Source of the DNA: Candidatus Auribacter fodinae
Lineage (GTDB): Bacteria > Auribacterota > Auribacteria > Auribacterales > Auribacteraceae
Reading direction: 5' to 3'
NCBI GenBank assembly: GCA_003599815.1
Contig: QZJZ01000094.1
Span: 1 to 64,000, forward strand
Length of the DNA stretch: 64,000 nt
Shown: piece by piece, positions 1-9,932 of the stretch
How positions within the stretch are numbered: the first letter of the stretch is position 1
Layout: each line of letters starts with the position of its first letter
Program-made: the position numbers and the translations under genes
The notes under the pieces: model-generated
Databases searched by the model: none
Seen by the model: only the letters and a program-made list of their open reading frames with translations
Told to the model about the DNA's origin: nothing

Positions 1-2099
1 GTTTTTGACAACGGAACTTTTTTCTGGTTGAGCTTAGCTATCTGGCGGTTGACTTCGTTTGTCAATGCATAACTGCAAACTTCCTTCAGAACATTAGGGA
101 GAGGGAGGTCATACTGTGTCAGAGTCGCTAAGAGGTCAACATTTTTACGATAAATGGTGTTAAAGGTTTTGTCAAGGCGCTGCATTTCGCTGTGCAATGC
201 CATTTCAATAAGTTTTTCACGATTGTATCCGATCAGGTTTTTAAGCCCATAAAAGCGGTAATGAGCCAGTTCGGCTATCCTCTCTTCGATTGTATCGAGC
301 GGTGATATGTTAAACTCCAGATTCACGTCGGGCGATAAAATATAACAGCGCATATCGCGGTATGAAGGTACAAAAAGATAGTATATAAAATCCTGTTTTT
401 TCTCGGTTTTTTTGTTGATGAGTTTTACCATCCCTTTATAGACCGGTTTGTCGGTATCTGTATTTTTTTCGCACAGCAATGGTTTAACGCTATAGAAGAA
501 GATTTCTCCATCAGCGGAGTTGTTAAGTATAAAATTCTCCATGGCATAGGTACCGATGATGACCTCCGGATAGCAAATATACGGTTTGACAAACGAGAGA
601 TATATATCTTTACCAGTACCGAATTCCTGAATGTTGCTTTTTGCTGTATCTAAAATATTAAGAAATTGAGTTTCAATATCCTCATCGGTGAATTCGGAAA
701 GAAGATCTATCACTTTAGCCGCGTACTTCATGTTCTGCACTGGTTCGATGCGGGAAATATCCGCGAAAAACCAAGCGCAGCTGGTAAACATAAGCTGGCT
801 GTTAAATTGTGCCTCAAGTAATTGAAAAATAACGGAAGTATCCTGAATTGAGCGGGCGGCTTTCAGGTGTTCTTTCAGGAAAGCCTCTTTTGTTTCAGGA
901 TTCAGCACCACATTTATATAGTCATTGCGCATTTTCATAAGATCATGCACGTGTTCTTTTAAAAGGTTGGCATAAATACGGTTGCATTCATTATGCAGAT
1001 AGTTGAACGCTTCACGCAACGGACCGCGCCATTTCTGGTTCCAGCCCCATCCTCCGCCATCTGAACAGGAACAGTCACGGATCCATCTCCCTATGCCGTG
1101 CGCGCAACTCCACGCGGTGCCTTCATTGTTGTTGCCGGTTTTGAGTATTACCTCAAATTGAGGCGGATACATTTCATGGAAATGACCGAAGTTCGTCATT
1201 TTAAAGTGCCTGTTTTTTATTTCTCTTGTCGCCAGTGCGCCGAAACACATATCTCCATGGCGTTCATGGTGTCCGTAGGATTCTCCGTCTGTTGCCACGA
1301 TAGCGGCCTGCCCTTCGTCTGACCAATGATCAAATACTGATTGGATTCGGTCAGCGAAACGTACTGAGTCGGTGAGAAGATGCTCAAATCCGACAGCGGA
1401 CGATATTCTCGGCTCGTAAAAAAAGACATCGATAAATTTATTGTCGAGACGGTTTCCTGATGGATCATATGCGAAAATACGATAAGGCACGCGGGTATCG
1501 ATATTTCCGGTACCGACATTAATCCATGTTTTGCTGTTGAACGCACGGATTTTATCTGCCTGATAGGGCGATAGGATAATATATTTAAGGTTGTATTCCA
1601 TAAGGATTTCAGCAGTGCGGTAATTAATAGCGGTTTCCGCCAGCCATATCGCTTCAGGATAGCGATTGAAACGATGGACGAAATCCTTGATACCCCATTC
1701 TATCTGTGTACGTTTGTCATCGTCGTCAGCAAGCGGCATGATTACGTGGTTATACACCTGAGCCACGGCGTTGCCATGCCCGTTGTGCAGTTTGACGCTT
1801 TCTTTGTCCGCTTCGATAATTTTATTATATGCTTCAGGGTATTTTCGTTCAAACCACTGCAGTAAAGTGGGGCCGAAGTTGAAACTCATATGTAAGAAAT
1901 TATTGGTTATATCATTGATTAATCCGGTTTCATTTAAAATGCGGGATGATGTATTTGGCGTATAGCATTCCGCGGCAATGCGGTCGTTCCAGTCATGAAA
2001 TGGGTGTGCTGATGGTTGGCGTTCTATTTCACCTGTCCATGGATTTTCGCGAGGAGGCTGGTAAAAATGTCCGTGAATGATTGCATATTTGTTTTGCAT
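1..2099 (-). CDS. Glycoside hydrolase family 57 / DUF3536-type protein (3' end truncated by window edge)
   Basis: Manual minus-strand translation from ATG at 2099: MQNKYAIIHGHFYQPPRENPWTGEIERQPSAHPFHDWNDRIAAECY..., open to position 1. The 'HGHFYQPPRENPW' N-terminus is typical of GH57/DUF3536 proteins. Absent from the ORF track because it runs off the window. Confidence 0.88.
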   Translation of the reverse strand, partial: MQNKYAIIHGHFYQPPRENPWTGEIERQPSAHPFHDWNDRIAAECYTPNTSSRILNETGLINDITNNFLHMSFNFGPTLLQWFERKYPEAYNKIIEADKESVKLHNGHGNAVAQVYNHVIMPLADDDDKRTQIEWGIKDFVHRFNRYPEAIWLAETAINYRTAEILMEYNLKYIILSPYQADKIRAFNSKTWINVGTGNIDTRVPYRIFAYDPSGNRLDNKFIDVFFYEPRISSAVGFEHLLTDSVRFADRIQSVFDHWSDEGQAAIVATDGESYGHHERHGDMCFGALATREIKNRHFKMTNFGHFHEMYPPQFEVILKTGNNNEGTAWSCAHGIGRWIRDCSCSDGGGWGWNQKWRGPLREAFNYLHNECNRIYANLLKEHVHDLMKMRNDYINVVLNPETKEAFLKEHLKAARSIQDTSVIFQLLEAQFNSQLMFTSCAWFFADISRIEPVQNMKYAAKVIDLLSEFTDEDIETQFLNILDTAKSNIQEFGTGKDIYLSFVKPYICYPEVIIGTYAMENFILNNSADGEIFFYSVKPLLCEKNTDTDKPVYKGMVKLINKKTEKKQDFIYYLFVPSYRDMRCYILSPDVNLEFNISPLDTIEERIAELAHYRFYGLKNLIGYNREKLIEMALHSEMQRLDKTFNTIYRKNVDLLATLTQYDLPLPNVLKEVCSYALTNEVNRQIAKLNQKKVPLSK

Positions 2100-2394
2100 A
2101 ATACTTCTTCCGCTTTTGTTCTGTCAGTTCAATGATGCGCGGGACATTTTTAATACGTTAAGCATATCTTAATAGTATCGCGAGGGTATAGCAAGCGGAA
2201 AACAGGATAATTTTGAGAAAATCACGTACCAGTGTATTAATGTCTTTGCGCATTATCATTATTGCCATGGTATTAGGCAAAATAAAAGAAAACTCTATTT
2301 TATTGTTTGATTTTGTATGATACAGTATTAGCTTCATCAGATATTATCGGGAACATGAGAGAAAAGTTAACCTCAAAATAGTGTGGCATGAAAC

Positions 2395-3291
2395 ATGACG
2401 AAAAACAATTTCAGATCGGGTATTATCAGTATTGCCGGCAATCCTAATGTTGGTAAGTCAACTTTGCTCAACAGGTTGCTTGGACAGAAGATAGCCATAG
2501 TGTCTCCGCGTCCTCAGACGACACGCGGTGTTATCAGGGGCATATATACGGATGATAAAATGCAGATATTATTTGTGGATAATCCCGGATTTCTCTCACC
2601 GCGAGATAAACTTGATGAATTTATGTTCAAACAGGCGCATGCAAGCGTGAATTCGGCTGACCTTGTATATTTGGTTGTGGAACCCCGGATGCCGGATCAG
2701 GCTTTTCAGGAAAAAGTGCTGGCCCCGGTGATAGAGGCTCAGAAGCCAGTGTTTCTGTTGATTAACAAAGTTGATACTATTGCGAAAATCGAGCTTTTAC
2801 CTATAATTGATGCATTCAATAAACTCTATACTTTCAAACAGATTATACCGTTATCCGCGTTACAGGGAGATAATGTAGCTGATTTGCTTAAAGCGACTGT
2901 TGATTATTTGCCGGAAGGGCCGCCTCTGTTTCCCGATGATATGGTTTCGGATCAATACGAGCGTTTTTTTGTCAGCGAGCTTATACGCGAGAAGATTTTT
3001 TTGCTGACGCATCAGGAAATTCCTTATTCTGTGGCTGTGCGTATAGATGAATTTGCCCAGAGGGAAGAGGGCAAGTGGTTTATAAGAGCAACCATTGTAC
3101 TCGATAAGGAATCGCATAAAGGAATTGTGATCGGGAAAGGCGGGTTTCTTATAAAAAAAATAGGCAGTGCCGCGCGTCTTGATATTGAAGATATGCTGGG
3201 CGTGGAATGTTACCTTGAACTGTTCGTCAAAGTAATTAAAGATTGGAAAAAGAAAGATATTTATTTACGGGAGTTGGGATATAAAGAGTAA
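2395..3291 (+). CDS. era: GTPase Era
   Basis: G1 GNPNVGKST, DNPG, NKVD motifs and C-terminal KH domain (GIVIGKGGFLIKKIGSAAR). Confidence 0.96.
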   Translation: MTKNNFRSGIISIAGNPNVGKSTLLNRLLGQKIAIVSPRPQTTRGVIRGIYTDDKMQILFVDNPGFLSPRDKLDEFMFKQAHASVNSADLVYLVVEPRMPDQAFQEKVLAPVIEAQKPVFLLINKVDTIAKIELLPIIDAFNKLYTFKQIIPLSALQGDNVADLLKATVDYLPEGPPLFPDDMVSDQYERFFVSELIREKIFLLTHQEIPYSVAVRIDEFAQREEGKWFIRATIVLDKESHKGIVIGKGGFLIKKIGSAARLDIEDMLGVECYLELFVKVIKDWKKKDIYLRELGYKE

Positions 3292-3365
3292 TATCCTGCA
3301 ACCGGAACCATTGCGTTGTGTCTTATTCTTTGAGTATATAGCATTCTTTAGCGAGGTTGGATAAA

Positions 3366-4325
3366 ATGAAAAGAATGACTGCTGTTTCACTGATGTGTAT
3401 GATGTTTTTTACAACCATATCCATTTACGGGAGGCAGAATGTGAGAGAGTCAATACTTGCCGGGTCGTGGTATCCGGGATCCAAACAGGCATTGCATACC
3501 GAAGTCCAGTCGTTTCTTGATAAGGCTGATCCTGAAAATGTTACAGGGAGGATTTTTGCGATTATCTCTCCACACGCAGGGTACCGGTATTCCGGCAGGG
3601 CGGCGGCATATGGCTATAAATTACTGAAAGATAAAGATATTCAGCGAGTAATCGTTCTTGCTCCGAGCCATCAGTGGGGATTCAGGGGCGCCTCCATTCT
3701 GGATGTGGACGCCTATGAAACGCCGCTGGGAGTAGTGCCTGTCGACCAGGAAGCTGGGGATCAGCTCCGTACTCATCCGTTGATTGAGAACATACCGCAG
3801 GCGGATATGCGTGAACACTCTCTGGAAATCCAACTTCCGTTCTTGCAGGAAGTACTTGGCGAATTCAAACTTGTGCCGCTGGTAATCGGTCAGTTGCGGG
3901 GCAATGATTATAGCGATATTGCACAGGCGATAAAGCCGTTGCTTGATGATAAAACAGTAGTTGTCGTAAGTTCTGATTTTACTCATTACGGTTATAATTT
4001 TTCCTATATCCCGTTCCGTGATAATGTGAAAAACAATCTTGCAAAACTTGATGGCGGCGCAGTCGATACCATTCTTAATAAAAATTTTGATGGGTTCCGT
4101 TCTTATTTATCCGATACCGGTATTACGATTTGCGGTAAAGACCCGATCTGTGTATTGCTTCAGATGTTGCCCGAAAACGCTGACGGAACGAAATTGATCT
4201 ATTATACATCCGGCGACGTTACCGGCGATTTCGTGAGCTCTGTCAGTTATGTATCAATTGTGTTCACAGTGCCTGAACCGTCGCAACCTGAACAGTCACC
4301 AGCGGAAACAACGAATAGTCAGTGA
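3366..4325 (+). CDS. MEMO1 / AmmeMemoRadiSam system protein B family protein with N-terminal signal sequence
   Basis: LAGSWYPGSKQAL, SPHAGYRYSGRAAAYGY, APSHQWGFRGAS and SSDFTHYG motifs of the Memo family; hydrophobic N-terminus MKRMTAVSLMCMMFFTTISIYG. ORF track starts at TTG 3357; ATG 3366 preferred. Confidence 0.85.
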   Translation: MKRMTAVSLMCMMFFTTISIYGRQNVRESILAGSWYPGSKQALHTEVQSFLDKADPENVTGRIFAIISPHAGYRYSGRAAAYGYKLLKDKDIQRVIVLAPSHQWGFRGASILDVDAYETPLGVVPVDQEAGDQLRTHPLIENIPQADMREHSLEIQLPFLQEVLGEFKLVPLVIGQLRGNDYSDIAQAIKPLLDDKTVVVVSSDFTHYGYNFSYIPFRDNVKNNLAKLDGGAVDTILNKNFDGFRSYLSDTGITICGKDPICVLLQMLPENADGTKLIYYTSGDVTGDFVSSVSYVSIVFTVPEPSQPEQSPAETTNSQ

Positions 4326-4334
4326 TGTTGCTTA

Positions 4335-5900
4335 ATGCCGGCATATAGCAGATTTCTCATCAAAAACGCGAATATCATCACCGGTGATAATACACCTTGC
4401 TTTAAGGGAATGGCGGCTGTTGAAGGTTCGCGTATTATCTACGTTGGTGCGGATATCCCGTTTGAATGTGAATATGTTGTTGATGCGGAAGGATTAAATC
4501 TGAGCCCTGGATTTATCGATGTGCACGGGCATTCTGATTTTTCCATTTTGCTTTATCCTGAGGCAAGTTCCAAGCTTCTACAAGGAGTGACCACGGAAAT
4601 ATCAGGAAACTGCGGGTTGTCATCTTCGCCCTTGTATGAAACGGCATATAACAGGTGGGCTCCGCGCTGGGAACGAAACGGGCTCAATGTGACATGGCGA
4701 ACACCAAAAGACTATTTTTCCGTGCTTGAACACGCTGAACCAGCCATCAACTTTCTTCCCTTGTTGGGGCATACCAATGTCCGTACAGCGATAAAAGGCT
4801 ACCATTCAGGTACTTTGGATGCCAATGAACTTGCTCAGTTCAAAGAGGTATTAAATGAAGCGCTCATAAACGGTTTTTATGGAATATCGCTGGGTTTGGC
4901 TTATCCGCCGGGAATATTTGCCCATGAGACTGAACTGAGCGTGTTATTTGATGCCGCGGCACGGCATGTTATACCTGTTACCGTCCATATGCGTGATGAA
5001 GGGCCTGAAGTCGAGGAAGCCCTTGATGAAATGATCCGGCTGGCTGAAAAATCAGGCGCCGCGTTACAGGTATCGCATTTAAAAGCATACGGAACGAAAA
5101 ACTGGCATAAGGCGAAATTATTGTGTGAGACAATACAGGCGCATCACGACAAAGGTTTAAATATTCATTTCGACCGTTATCCGTATACCGCATTTAATAC
5201 TGATCTGGATATTATTCTTCCTCAGGCATTGTTTGACGGCGGGCATGAAAAGGCATTGAGCAGGTTACAGGAACGAAAAGATGAACTCGCCATATATCTT
5301 AGTACGAGGTTTTCATATGCAGACGCGGAAAAAATTATCATATCGGATTGTGTTGATGAGGATTGTATTGGTAAACCGTTACCTGCTATAATCGGGGCGG
5401 AACGAGGAGAAATATTCTGGAAACAGGTGATTGAGTTTATCTGTGCTGTCAAATTCGATGTGTTCGCGAATTTTTTTCTCATGAACGATGAAGAGCTTGT
5501 CACTATTACACGTCATCCTTTATGCATTATCGCTTCTGATAGTTCAGTGCGCCCCATGAACATTGGGCGTGAACGCCCGCACCCGCGGACATATGGTACA
5601 TTTCCGCGATTTTTGTGCATGGTTCTTGCTGATAATATTATATCCGCTGAAGAAGCTGTGTATAAGATGACCGGATTGCCCGCAAGGAAGTTTGGCATTC
5701 CTTTGCGCGGCTTGATTAAAGAGGGGTATTACGCCGATTTAGTTCTCTGGGATCAGCGGAAGATAGCTGATCGAGCCGCCTACAGCCAGCCTGCTCATGC
5801 TCCAGATGGCATACGCGCAGTATGGGTGAATGGGCGTCAGGCTGTTTCTGATGGGAAACAGACCGGAATCAGAGCAGGTAAGCTATTGCTGAAAAGGTAA
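4335..5900 (+). CDS. N-acyl-D-amino-acid deacylase / D-aminoacylase-like amidohydrolase
   Basis: PGFIDVHGHSD metal-binding motif, QGVTTEISGNCGLS, QVSHLKAYG, C-terminal YADLVLWD typical of D-aminoacylases. Confidence 0.88.
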   Translation: MPAYSRFLIKNANIITGDNTPCFKGMAAVEGSRIIYVGADIPFECEYVVDAEGLNLSPGFIDVHGHSDFSILLYPEASSKLLQGVTTEISGNCGLSSSPLYETAYNRWAPRWERNGLNVTWRTPKDYFSVLEHAEPAINFLPLLGHTNVRTAIKGYHSGTLDANELAQFKEVLNEALINGFYGISLGLAYPPGIFAHETELSVLFDAAARHVIPVTVHMRDEGPEVEEALDEMIRLAEKSGAALQVSHLKAYGTKNWHKAKLLCETIQAHHDKGLNIHFDRYPYTAFNTDLDIILPQALFDGGHEKALSRLQERKDELAIYLSTRFSYADAEKIIISDCVDEDCIGKPLPAIIGAERGEIFWKQVIEFICAVKFDVFANFFLMNDEELVTITRHPLCIIASDSSVRPMNIGRERPHPRTYGTFPRFLCMVLADNIISAEEAVYKMTGLPARKFGIPLRGLIKEGYYADLVLWDQRKIADRAAYSQPAHAPDGIRAVWVNGRQAVSDGKQTGIRAGKLLLKR

Positions 5901-5907
5901 TTAAGTA

Positions 5908-7488
5908 ATGTATAAAATTTTTTGCCGGTGGGTATGTTTTTTTCTGACGCTGGTTGCTGTTGCCGGCTGTGGGTTCAGGGAACGTTCATATGATACTGTG
6001 TACATCCGTTTGAAGGACGACATCACCACCCTTGATCCGGCATTAATAGTTGATGTTGATGGGGGAATGCTTGCCGCCTACTTGTATAACGGGCTGGTAA
6101 AACTCGATTTTTCCCTGAATGTGGTACCCGACATCGCACATAAGTGGGAAATACTGGATAATGATACCCGATATCGTTTTTATCTGAGAAAAAATATCCG
6201 GTTTAGTAATGGCGATGAGTTGACCGCTCGTGATGTAAAACATTCTTTTGAACGCCTGCTTGATCCATCTGTTAAATCGTCCCGGTCGTGGATTTTTGAG
6301 AATGTGGCTGGCTGTAACTCTTTTATGTCCGGGAACGCTGGCGGAATCGAAGGTTTTGTAGTTGTAAATGATTATACCCTTGATATTGTACTCAAGGAAC
6401 CATTTGCGCCATTTATTTCTTTATTGACGATGCCTAATGTAATGATTTCAAAAATCGTTTCTGATTCTGATGGAAATAGGCATGTTTATGGTACAGGCCC
6501 TTTTATCCTTAATGACTGGGTGCGGGGGGATAGTATACGTTTCATCCGTAATGAGAATTATTATGATAAAATGGCGAGTGTTGCTAAAGTCGTTTTCAAA
6601 ATTATACCTGAGGATTTCACTGCCATCACGGAGTTTGAAAATGGACGAATAGACATACTTGAAGTGCCCGGTTCGGAATTCGAGTATTTTGTCACTGATG
6701 CACGATGGAAGGATCGTGTATATCGTTCACCTTTGCTGAATACCTATTACGTTGGTTTTAATTGTCAGAAGGAACCCTTTAACAGTGTTGAAATGCGCCA
6801 TGCCGTAGGATATGCGGTTAATCGTGAGGGCATTATAGAAAAATTTCTTCACAACAGGGTTACACGCGCTGATTCGCCGGTACCGCCTGATTTGCTCGGA
6901 TCCAAGATTAGTATAGCTGAACACAAGTACGATCCGGGCAAGGCAATTGATATGATTTCCTCCTTGCCGGGCAGTACAAGGAAAGAGATATCTCTGTATT
7001 TCAGCAGTAACAAAGAGACGGAGGGTATTGCGGAACTGATACAATATGATCTCGCACAGGCAGGGTTGTCAGTTTCATTATGCCAACTGGAATGGAGCGT
7101 TTTTAAAGAAAAGGTTGCCAGCGGAGAAGCGGAAATGTTTATACTCTCATGGTGGGCTGATTATCCTGATATCGAGAATTTTCTCTATCCGGTTTTCTAT
7201 TCAGGTAACTGGGGTTCAGCCGGCAATCGGGTTAGATATAAGAATGAAGAATTTGACGAAGTGATTCTAAAAGCACGCAAGACCGCTGATGATATGCTTC
7301 GTACAGATTTATACCGTCAGGCATTATCAATCATAGAAAATGACGCGCCTTGGGTTTGCTTGTGGCATAGAGACAAATTCGTGGTGGTCCAGCCGTGGAT
7401 ACATAACTTTAAGCTTGCCGGCGTTCACTCGGTTGATAAAGGCACTGATATAACCATAGATGCAACAACCAAACTTCATGAGGACTAA
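5908..7488 (+). CDS. ABC transporter substrate-binding lipoprotein, family 5 (peptide/Opp-Dpp type)
   Basis: Lipobox VAGC; DDITTLDPALIVD, FYLRKNIRFSNGDELTARDVKHSFERL motifs of SBP_bac_5. Confidence 0.92.
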   Translation: MYKIFCRWVCFFLTLVAVAGCGFRERSYDTVYIRLKDDITTLDPALIVDVDGGMLAAYLYNGLVKLDFSLNVVPDIAHKWEILDNDTRYRFYLRKNIRFSNGDELTARDVKHSFERLLDPSVKSSRSWIFENVAGCNSFMSGNAGGIEGFVVVNDYTLDIVLKEPFAPFISLLTMPNVMISKIVSDSDGNRHVYGTGPFILNDWVRGDSIRFIRNENYYDKMASVAKVVFKIIPEDFTAITEFENGRIDILEVPGSEFEYFVTDARWKDRVYRSPLLNTYYVGFNCQKEPFNSVEMRHAVGYAVNREGIIEKFLHNRVTRADSPVPPDLLGSKISIAEHKYDPGKAIDMISSLPGSTRKEISLYFSSNKETEGIAELIQYDLAQAGLSVSLCQLEWSVFKEKVASGEAEMFILSWWADYPDIENFLYPVFYSGNWGSAGNRVRYKNEEFDEVILKARKTADDMLRTDLYRQALSIIENDAPWVCLWHRDKFVVVQPWIHNFKLAGVHSVDKGTDITIDATTKLHED

Positions 7489-8421
7489 ATGCCGTTTGTG
7501 TATGTTCTGAAACGATTAACGGAAAGTATCCCGACCTTGATAGGTGTAACTCTTATTACTTTTGTCCTTTTGAAGTGCGCGCCGGGCAATCCTATATATT
7601 CAATTGTGGGAGAACGGGTATCTCAGGATAGAATTGAAGAATTGAAAAAATCTTTGCAGGCCGGTGATACCAGATGGTGGAAACAGTATGGCGCGTATAT
7701 GGGAAATATTCTAAAAGGTGACTTTGGTGAATCATATATAACTAGAGAACCTGTATTAAAAGCGCTTTCCGTCCGGTTTCCCAACACATTGAAACTGGCG
7801 TTGTTCAGTATAGTTCTCGCTGTTGTGTCAGGATTGCTGTTGGGCATCATATCGGCATATGTTCGTTCGACATTCTGGAATCAGGTGTTTACGATACTGT
7901 CCACCTGCGGCATCTCTACACCGGTATTCTGGTTTGGTTTGCTGTTAATTTATGTTTTTTCCCGGTTATTGAATGTTTTGCCCGCTTCAGGGATGGGAAA
8001 TGGGGAACTGGCGTATCTGGTTCTTCCTGCAATTACTCTGGGAAGCCGGTCAGCGGCATATATAGCACGAATAACATGTACGAGCCTTGAAGAAGTGCGC
8101 AAATCGCGATTTGTGCTGTCAGCGTGGGCGAGGGGCATATCGCCGCTATCTGTTGTGTTTCGTCATACTTTGAAAAATGCATTAATACCGATTGTGACAG
8201 TTATAGGACTGGATATTGGCAGTTACCTGAACGGATCTGTTCTAACCGAAACCATTTTCGGCTGGAATGGAGTCGGGCGTTTACTGGTACAGGCCATTTA
8301 TCAGCGCGATTATCCGCTTATTATGGGCGGAATACTTATAGGTACGTTTATTTTTATAATGGTAAATATTATCATGGACATTGTTTACGCTTTTATAGAT
8401 CCAAGAATAGAGTTACGGTAA
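7489..8421 (+). CDS. ABC transporter permease, DppB/OppB-like
   Basis: VLKRLTESIPTLIGVTLITFVLLKCAPGNP N-terminus and EAA loop; immediately follows the SBP gene. Confidence 0.92.
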   Translation: MPFVYVLKRLTESIPTLIGVTLITFVLLKCAPGNPIYSIVGERVSQDRIEELKKSLQAGDTRWWKQYGAYMGNILKGDFGESYITREPVLKALSVRFPNTLKLALFSIVLAVVSGLLLGIISAYVRSTFWNQVFTILSTCGISTPVFWFGLLLIYVFSRLLNVLPASGMGNGELAYLVLPAITLGSRSAAYIARITCTSLEEVRKSRFVLSAWARGISPLSVVFRHTLKNALIPIVTVIGLDIGSYLNGSVLTETIFGWNGVGRLLVQAIYQRDYPLIMGGILIGTFIFIMVNIIMDIVYAFIDPRIELR

Positions 8422-9233
8422 TGTTGAGAAAAAGTATAATAGTAGTGTCACTGGTTATTGTCACTGGACTGATTATTGCGACGGTGTTTGCGCCCCTCAT
8501 TGCGCCATATGACCCGAATGTGCCTGATCTGGACAGTATAAAGGAAGCGCCTTCTCTGGTTCATTTGATGGGAACAGATGACCGAGGCCGTGACATTTTC
8601 AGCAGAGTGCTGTTTGCCGCTCGTTTTTCTCTGGTTATCGGGCTGGCATCTACAGCAATGGCTTTGGTAGTTGGGGTAGTGTTTGGATTTCTCAGCGGAT
8701 ACTATGGCGGTCTTATGGATTCAGTAATCGGATTGTTTACGAATATAACGCTGGCATTTCCATCATTACTGCTCGCCATAGGGTTATCTGCGGTAATGGA
8801 GCCGGGGTTCTGGTCTGTTTTTATTGCGATTGTGGCAATCAGCTGGGCTGGGTTCGCTCGTCTGGTCAGAGCGGAAACGCTTAAACTCAAGACAAGTGCT
8901 CATGTTGACGCGGCACGCAGTCTTGGGGCGGCACATATGTATATATTGATTCGCCACATATTGCCATTATGCACAGGATTAATTATAACCACAGCGACAT
9001 TACGCATCGGCACAGCGATGCTGACTGAAAGTTCGCTGAGTTTTCTTGGACTTGGGATACAGCCTCCTGAACCGACATTGGGAGGAATGGTAAGCCAAGG
9101 GAGGGATTATTTCAGGTCGGCACCGTGGATAACACTGTTCCCCGGTGCCGTTATCACCCTGATTATTATTGCATTAAACACTATTGGCGAAAATTACAGA
9201 ATACTTTTTCGCACGCGTTTTGAAAAGAACTAA
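8421..9233 (+). CDS. ABC transporter permease, DppC/OppC-like
   Basis: Start at ATG 8421 in a TAATG overlap with the previous gene; HLMGTDDRGRDIFSRVLFAARFSLVIGL motif. The ORF-track start at 8124 is a spurious extension. Confidence 0.9.
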   Translation: MLRKSIIVVSLVIVTGLIIATVFAPLIAPYDPNVPDLDSIKEAPSLVHLMGTDDRGRDIFSRVLFAARFSLVIGLASTAMALVVGVVFGFLSGYYGGLMDSVIGLFTNITLAFPSLLLAIGLSAVMEPGFWSVFIAIVAISWAGFARLVRAETLKLKTSAHVDAARSLGAAHMYILIRHILPLCTGLIITTATLRIGTAMLTESSLSFLGLGIQPPEPTLGGMVSQGRDYFRSAPWITLFPGAVITLIIIALNTIGENYRILFRTRFEKN

Positions 9234-9917
9234 TTACTCTTTCCGTACCGGGATAATCAAAATCTGTCCCGGACGTATGATGTCCGAAATACTTTCCATC
9301 TTATTGGCGTTGGCGATGTCTTCCATAGTTACCCCGTAATTTTGAGCGATAATCCACAGATTCTCACCGCTTTTTACGGAATGGCGGACATATTCGGATG
9401 CATCACCAGATGATTCCATTACATCAACACCAGACGACGTTGAACTCTGCTCTACGGTGGGTTGAGGAGCGGCTTCACCGTAGACATCTTTTTCCACAGA
9501 CCTGATTCGTTTAATAATACGCTGGTTTTCTTTGAGAACTTCATCAAGAAGAACTTTAAGGCGTTTGGTCGTCTGAGCGTCCATATCATCAAGTCTCTTC
9601 GCAAGCTGATTGTTAGCCGCCTGAAGTTCGCTTAGCTGAATATTCAGGGTTTTAAGCTCATCAAGTTTTGAATATATGTACTTGTTGTTTTCGTTGACAT
9701 TATCGTTCATTTTGATGAGCAGATTACTGATTTCTTCGAGCCGGTTTTCTGTAGTAAGAGTTCTGTCCTGAATACGGTTCATCTCAGAGTTGATGTTTTG
9801 TTCCTGCTGGATCATATCTTCACGCAGGTCTTGCGTACAACCAGTCAGCAATATGGGGGCAAAAAGTCCGCATATTAATGTATAAACGACTGATGGAACT
9901 ATTGTTTTCAACAACAA
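9234..9917 (-). CDS. Coiled-coil lipoprotein with C-terminal LysM domain, last gene of the tol-pal cluster
   Basis: Lipobox LTGC, long heptad-like coiled coil, C-terminal HSVKSGENLWIIAQNYGVTMEDIANANKMESISDIIRPGQILIIP (LysM). Confidence 0.88.
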   Translation of the reverse strand: MLLKTIVPSVVYTLICGLFAPILLTGCTQDLREDMIQQEQNINSEMNRIQDRTLTTENRLEEISNLLIKMNDNVNENNKYIYSKLDELKTLNIQLSELQAANNQLAKRLDDMDAQTTKRLKVLLDEVLKENQRIIKRIRSVEKDVYGEAAPQPTVEQSSTSSGVDVMESSGDASEYVRHSVKSGENLWIIAQNYGVTMEDIANANKMESISDIIRPGQILIIPVRKE

Positions 9918-9932
9918 GCCTCCTTATTTTGC

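Noticed and set aside
1098-1965. Several 60-110 aa ORFs in the first 2 kb on both strands
   Set aside because: Explained by the truncated GH57/DUF3536 gene on the minus strand, which spans the entire region.
8124-8420. N-terminal extension of the 369-aa oppC ORF overlapping oppB by about 300 nt
   Set aside because: The extension is out of frame with oppB coding sequence and lacks family similarity; the family-typical N-terminus begins at ATG 8421 in a TAATG junction.
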